Source of the DNA: RGIG5327 sp045612485
Lineage (GTDB): Bacteria > Verrucomicrobiota > Lentisphaeria > Victivallales > UBA1829
DNA: 16,472 bases
Direction: 5' to 3'
Assembly: GCA_045612485.1 (NCBI GenBank)
Contig: JAZKZE010000029.1
Span: forward strand, 1-16,472
Shown: positions 12,817 to 16,472 of the stretch, in pieces
Numbering within the stretch: the first letter of the stretch is position 1
How the letters are laid out: each line of letters begins with the position of its first letter
Position numbers and translations under genes: made by a program
The notes under the pieces: generated by a model
Told to the model about the DNA's origin: nothing
Seen by the model: only the letters and a program-made list of their open reading frames with translations
Database searches by the model: none

Positions 12817-13635
12817 TTATTTATGGGATTCTGCGATCCAGTCCCCCAGGATGCCCAGATGGGGCATTGTCCAGGTGGCAATGTTATCCTGTACTTTTTC
12901 ATGGGGAAGATCGGAAATGAGAACGCCGTAAACTTTTGAATTTACCGCAAGCTGTATATCGGTGTACATTCTGTCGCCGCACATGACGACTTCCTCATTT
13001 TTCAACCCGTGCTGATCCAGAATGAGTTCGATCATTTCTTTATTGGGTTTGCCTAATACGATGGCTTTCTTTTTGGAAACACATTCCAGACAGGCAGTGA
13101 TGCTTCCGCAGTCCACAAGGGTAGTCTCCAGTTCCGTGGGACACTCCAGATCCGGGTGGGTTGCGATCCAAAGTTTATCATGTTTGATCCACCATGCTGC
13201 TTTACACAATCTTTCGTAGGCAAGAGCAGTATCAAAGGCCGTAACGACCGCCTCCGGTTCCTCTTCCATATTTACATCCGTAAATCCGTAAGAAACCATC
13301 TCTTCCCGGAAAGCGGGAGTCCCCAGCATAAAGAGCCGTTTCACATCCGGATGGAATTTCTGCAGGTACTGTACAGTATTCACCGTGGAAGTGTACATCT
13401 GTTCACCCTGAATATGGATACCGAACTCTTCCAGGTGATCCAGATAAACCTTTTTACTGCGGGAGGAGTTATTGGTAAGGAAAGTATAACCTATACCATA
13501 TTTATCCAGCAGATCAAGGAAAGGTTTTGTTGTGGGGAAAAGCTGTTTTCCCCGGTAGATCGTTCCATCCATATCCATGACAACATGGCGGATCTTCCGT
13601 ATTTTTGCAAGTGTTTCTTCTGTTACGTTATTCAT
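12817..13635 (-). CDS. NagD-like HAD-superfamily phosphatase
   Basis: The 272-residue protein carries the class IIA HAD motifs. Motif I is DMDGTIYRG (21-29, nucleophile Asp21 and acid/base Asp23), motif II is LTNNSS (53-58), motif III includes Lys197 in LGKPN, and motif IV is CGDRMYTDI (219-227). Length and the cap between motifs II and III fit NagD/p-nitrophenyl phosphatase-like enzymes that dephosphorylate sugar phosphates or nucleotides; the substrate is not deducible. I chose the start at 13635: a GAGGT ribosome site overlaps the TGA stop of lpxB (13645-13643), indicating translational coupling. Longer starts upstream would overlap lpxB and add 10-16 residues without family character. It is the last gene of the ffh-lpxB operon. 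Confidence 0.88.
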   Translation of the reverse strand: MNNVTEETLAKIRKIRHVVMDMDGTIYRGKQLFPTTKPFLDLLDKYGIGYTFLTNNSSRSKKVYLDHLEEFGIHIQGEQMYTSTVNTVQYLQKFHPDVKRLFMLGTPAFREEMVSYGFTDVNMEEEPEAVVTAFDTALAYERLCKAAWWIKHDKLWIATHPDLECPTELETTLVDCGSITACLECVSKKKAIVLGKPNKEMIELILDQHGLKNEEVVMCGDRMYTDIQLAVNSKVYGVLISDLPHEKVQDNIATWTMPHLGILGDWIAESHK

Positions 13636-13642
13636 ACCGACC

Positions 13643-14815
13643 TCATTTTTCATACGCGATTTCCAATGCGATCCTTGCCGCATTCATTCCGGCAGAATCC
13701 TTACCGCAGGAAAGTGCTTTTTTCATGTCTTCCATATCCTGTTCCACCTGCTCTCTGCGGCTGCCTCCAGGCAGGATCTTTTCCGACGCTTCCGCCAATA
13801 CTTCCGGCGTCACCTGGAACTGAAGGAACTCTTCAAAGACAACTTTATCCATAATGATATTGGGCATGGTGAAAGCATTGCGGAAAAGTTTGCGGATAAC
13901 AATATGCCGTGCAAGGAAAAAGGTGACAGGATTCAATTTATAAGCCACAACAAGGGGCAATCCTGCCATGGCACACTCCACAGTGACCGTCCCGGATGCA
14001 GCAAGTCCGGCACAGCACTTCTGCATGTAATAAGCAGTTTTGCCGCACTCCACACTCAAAGGGAGAGAAAAGGAGGGATTCTCTGCCTTGTATTCCGCAA
14101 GATCTTTATTCACATCCATAAGGACTTTTTCTCTGGGGGTGGCAATGACAAACTTCATCTCCGGATGTTTTTTATACAGGAGTTGAGCCGCCTCCAGCAT
14201 GGGATAAAGCAGACGTTTGGTTTCACTTCTGCGGCTTCCGGGAAGAAGCAGGAAGAGGTTTTTATCCCTTGCAATGGAGCCATCCCGCCTTTTTTCCACA
14301 ACTTCCAGCAGGGGATGCCCCACAAATTCCACTTCCAGACCGGAATTTTTATAAACATCCACCTCAAAGGGGAAAATACAGATAAGTTTCCGGCAATATT
14401 CTGCCAGTTTGGGAATATTGGATTTCCGCCACACCCATACCTGGGGACTGATATACCACAATACTTTGATCCCGGCTTTTTTGAGTTTCTTTGCAAAACG
14501 GATATTGAATCCGGGGTAATCCACCAGCACCACCACATCCGGACGCTGTTTTATTGCCTCCGTCACCAGAAACTTCATAATCCGCAGAAACTGGAAGATC
14601 ATTCCCATGACTTCCACAATACCGATCACTCCCAGTTCACTGGAATCCACCAGAATATCCACTCCGGCATCCCGCATCTTTACGCCCCCCATACCGGCAA
14701 TTCTTGCATCAGGATCCATCTGCCGTACATTTCTTGCCAGTTGAGCCCCGTAAAGATCGCCGGAGGCTTCTCCGGCAATGATCCAGATGAGAGGGGATTT
14801 TTTTTCCGTCGTCAT
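13643..14815 (-). CDS. lpxB: Lipid-A-disaccharide synthase
   Basis: LpxB joins UDP-2,3-diacylglucosamine with lipid X (2,3-diacylglucosamine 1-phosphate) to make the lipid A disaccharide, a membrane-associated cytoplasmic step of LPS synthesis. The 390-residue length is normal. Recognisable signatures are IIAGEASGDLYGA (12-24), GMGGVKMRDAG, ELGVIGIVEV, VVLVDYPGFNIRFAK, WYISPQVWVWR, FPFEVDVY, FVGHPLLE, LLLPGSRRSE, and near the C-terminus AASGTVTVECAMAGLPLVVAYK. Only 10 nt separate its ATG from the ffh stop, and no clear Shine-Dalgarno is present, so translation probably depends on ribosomes finishing ffh. Its presence is the main evidence for an LPS-bearing outer membrane. The other lpx genes are not in the window. 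Confidence 0.96.
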   Translation of the reverse strand: MTTEKKSPLIWIIAGEASGDLYGAQLARNVRQMDPDARIAGMGGVKMRDAGVDILVDSSELGVIGIVEVMGMIFQFLRIMKFLVTEAIKQRPDVVVLVDYPGFNIRFAKKLKKAGIKVLWYISPQVWVWRKSNIPKLAEYCRKLICIFPFEVDVYKNSGLEVEFVGHPLLEVVEKRRDGSIARDKNLFLLLPGSRRSETKRLLYPMLEAAQLLYKKHPEMKFVIATPREKVLMDVNKDLAEYKAENPSFSLPLSVECGKTAYYMQKCCAGLAASGTVTVECAMAGLPLVVAYKLNPVTFFLARHIVIRKLFRNAFTMPNIIMDKVVFEEFLQFQVTPEVLAEASEKILPGGSRREQVEQDMEDMKKALSCGKDSAGMNAARIALEIAYEK

Positions 14816-14825
14816 ATTGTACTAC

Positions 14826-16232
14826 TCAGCGTTTTTTGCGTTTTTTCTTGGGAGGAGTAAAATTACTACCTCTTGAGGGAGCCCGGAATCCGCCGAATCC
14901 ACCTAATCCACCCATGGAAAGGGGAGCATTGCCGCTCATCATACTGCGCAGCAATCCGGTTTTTTTCATCATCTGTTTCATATTGAGGAACTGTTTGACA
15001 AGTTTATTCACCTCTTCCACCTTTGTTCCGGAGCCTTTGGCAATACGGTTTTTGCGGGAAGGTGTGATATTTTCGGGTTTTGCCCGTTCCTCTTTTGTCA
15101 TGGAGCAGATAATGGCCTCCATTCCTTTAAGCTGTTTACCGTCCAGTTCAGGCATATTGGCAAGCTGATCGCCGCCGGGGAGGAATTTGAGGATACTTTC
15201 CAGACCGCCCAATTTTTTCATCTGCCGGAGCTGGGAAAGGAAATCTTCCAGATCGAACTCATTTTTCTTGAGTTTTTCCTGAAGTTTCTCCGCCTCTTCC
15301 TGATCCATTTCCACTGCGGCTTTTTCCACAAGGGAGAGAATATCCCCCATGCCCAGGATACGGGATGCCATACGGTCGGGATAGAAGATATCCAGTTCAT
15401 TGATCCGTTCCCCCAGCCCGACGAATTTAATGGGACAATTTGTGACCTGTTTGATGGAGATCGCCGCCCCGCCTCTGGCATCACCATCCATTTTGGTAAG
15501 CACCACCCCTGTAATGGAAAGAGCTTCATGGAAGTGTTTTGCCACGGAAACCGCCTGCTGACCCAATGCGGCATCCGCTACCAGCAGGATCTCATCGGCA
15601 TTGACTACGCTTTTGAGCCGGACAAGTTCCTGTACCATATCCGTATCGATCTGAAGGCGTCCGGCAGTATCTATGATAAGGTAATCAAAAGATTTATCCT
15701 GAGCTTCATTAAGTGCATCGGAGGCAATACGGCACACATCCATTTCCCCTCTGCGGGAGAATACGGGAATATCATTTTCTTTTCCCAGTATCTCCAACTG
15801 GTCGATCGCAGCGGGCCGGTAAACGTCGCAGGCACAGAGCATGGCGCGTTTGTTCTGCTTTTTCAGGAAAACAGACAATTTGGCACTTGTAGTGGTTTTA
15901 CCGCTTCCGTGAAGCCCCACCATCATAACTACCGTGGGCTTTTTGCCGGAAACAAGGAGGGATTCGGCTTCCCCCAGGAATTCTGTAAGTTTGTCATAGA
16001 CGATCTTGACAGCCTGCTGACCGGGAGTGACACTGCGCAAAACAGCTTCCCCCAGACACTCTTTGGCTACTTTATTTACAAAATCATCGGCTACTTCCCT
16101 GTTCACATCCGCTTCCAGCAATGCTTCACGGATATCTTTCATGGATTCGGCTATATTTGCTTCGGAGATGACTGCCTGCCCACGCAGTTTTTTCAGTGCA
16201 TCCTGCAATTTGTTTGTAAGATTTTCAAACAT
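14826..16232 (-). CDS. ffh: Signal recognition particle GTPase Ffh (SRP54)
   Basis: Ffh binds 4.5S/SRP RNA and signal sequences of nascent proteins and targets ribosomes to FtsY and the translocon. The 468-residue protein has the N-terminal helical bundle (1-90), then the GTPase domain: P-loop GLHGSGKTTT (106-115), the CDVYRPAAIDQL insertion-box region (135-146), DTAGR (188-192), TKMDGDARGGA (246-256) and GLGERINELDIFYPDRMASRILGMGD (272-297). A Met-rich M domain follows (about 325-435), including RNRIAKGSG and a segment rich in methionines (LNMKQMMKK). The tail is Gly-rich and ends in a strongly basic KKKRKKR. The ribosome site AAGGAG lies 5 nt upstream of the ATG. It is the first gene of the operon with lpxB and the HAD phosphatase. 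Confidence 0.97.
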   Translation of the reverse strand: MFENLTNKLQDALKKLRGQAVISEANIAESMKDIREALLEADVNREVADDFVNKVAKECLGEAVLRSVTPGQQAVKIVYDKLTEFLGEAESLLVSGKKPTVVMMVGLHGSGKTTTSAKLSVFLKKQNKRAMLCACDVYRPAAIDQLEILGKENDIPVFSRRGEMDVCRIASDALNEAQDKSFDYLIIDTAGRLQIDTDMVQELVRLKSVVNADEILLVADAALGQQAVSVAKHFHEALSITGVVLTKMDGDARGGAAISIKQVTNCPIKFVGLGERINELDIFYPDRMASRILGMGDILSLVEKAAVEMDQEEAEKLQEKLKKNEFDLEDFLSQLRQMKKLGGLESILKFLPGGDQLANMPELDGKQLKGMEAIICSMTKEERAKPENITPSRKNRIAKGSGTKVEEVNKLVKQFLNMKQMMKKTGLLRSMMSGNAPLSMGGLGGFGGFRAPSRGSNFTPPKKKRKKR

Positions 16233-16261
16233 ATTTTCTCCTTGATGTTTTCTATACTATA

Positions 16262-16267
16262 ATTATA
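16262..16267 (-). promoter_or_regulatory. -10 element upstream of the ffh operon
   Basis: The minus strand reads a perfect TATAAT (16267-16262), 30 nt before the ffh start codon. No good -35 hexamer was found at the expected distance, so the promoter may be weak or activator-dependent. Confidence 0.45.
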
Positions 16268-16344
16268 CAGGATAAATATAACTTCTTTTACCGCTAATTT
16301 CAAGTTCTTCCTGAATAAAGAGCGTTTTTTTATCACAGCTATCC

Positions 16345-16383
16345 CATAATTTTGTAAAAATGGCATATTTTTACAAAATTATG
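16345..16383. promoter_or_regulatory. Perfect 17-bp inverted repeat upstream of ffh
   Basis: CATAATTTTGTAAAAAT (16345-16361) and ATTTTTACAAAATTATG (16367-16383) are exact reverse complements around a 5-nt GGCAT centre. Neither strand has a T-tract after it, so it is not a standard terminator. It lies about 80 nt upstream of the ffh -10 on the minus strand and before a possible plus-strand gene at the window edge. The remainder of 16233-16472 shows no gene; a weaker 7-bp inverted repeat, AAATCTG/CAGATTT, spans 16393-16427. Confidence 0.6.
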
Positions 16384-16466
16384 TGCGTAAAGAAATCTGC
16401 TTTTAAAAAAGTGATTTTGTCAGATTTTTTCAAAAATACTTCTTTATCCTGTTTTGTGCAACCTTC

Positions 16467-16472
16467 AGGAGA
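16467..16472 (+). promoter_or_regulatory. Possible ribosome binding site of a gene starting just past the window
   Basis: The last six bases, AGGAGA, form a good Shine-Dalgarno core on the plus strand, suggesting a divergent gene whose start codon lies a few bases beyond the edge. This cannot be confirmed here. Confidence 0.3.

Noticed and set aside
13577..14860. 427-codon plus-strand frame opposite lpxB
   Set aside because: It is long because of antisense codon structure. LpxB signatures are unmistakable on the minus strand, and the plus product is His/Phe-rich without motifs.

Overview
The window looks like a chromosomal segment of a Gram-negative bacterium of the PVC group, most likely Lentisphaerota (a Victivallis relative). 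The reasons are an lpxB gene, which implies lipid A and an outer membrane; a large DUF4838-type secreted protein; an SGNH hydrolase; and a very long AIDA-repeat protein rich in SSGG and TxVNSGG motifs, of a kind I associate with Victivallales. This taxonomic call is inference from gene content. There are no rRNA or tRNA genes, insertion sequences, phage genes or CRISPR arrays. Gene order and base composition look chromosomal.

Layout. (a) From the left edge to 2683 on the minus strand is the 5' part of a giant repeat-built surface-type protein; its C-terminus lies outside the window. (b) A 326-bp divergent intergenic region leads to a plus-strand pair, a family 2 glycosyltransferase (3010-3993) and pyrE (4036-4710), closed by a hairpin terminator. 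(c) An AT-rich 450-bp gap carries several inverted repeats and leads to a 59-residue lipoprotein (5162-5341) with strongly selected codons and its own terminator. (d) A divergent pair follows: a large secreted DUF4838-type protein with a C-terminal CBM9-like domain (minus, 5416-8517) and a secreted SGNH/GDSL hydrolase (plus, 8810-10342). The hydrolase promoter sits inside a perfect 15-bp inverted repeat. (e) A plus-strand pair encodes an SPFH/SHOCT protein (10568-11581) and a zinc-ribbon, tail-anchored membrane protein (11625-12746). A perfect 16-bp palindrome lies over the promoter of this pair. (f) A tight minus-strand operon reads ffh, lpxB, then a NagD-like HAD phosphatase (16232 down to 12817).

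How the genes fit together. ffh (membrane targeting), lpxB (lipid A), the lipoprotein, the SPFH/zinc-ribbon pair and the repeat protein all concern the cell envelope. The DUF4838-type protein and SGNH hydrolase look like an extracellular glycan-processing pair. pyrE and the HAD phosphatase are housekeeping genes. The most interesting parts are the modular AIDA-repeat protein without a visible signal peptide, the SPFH plus tail-anchored zinc-ribbon pair, the inverted-repeat-caged promoter of the SGNH gene, and the tiny, apparently highly expressed lipoprotein. All functional assignments come from reading motifs by eye; no database search was made.
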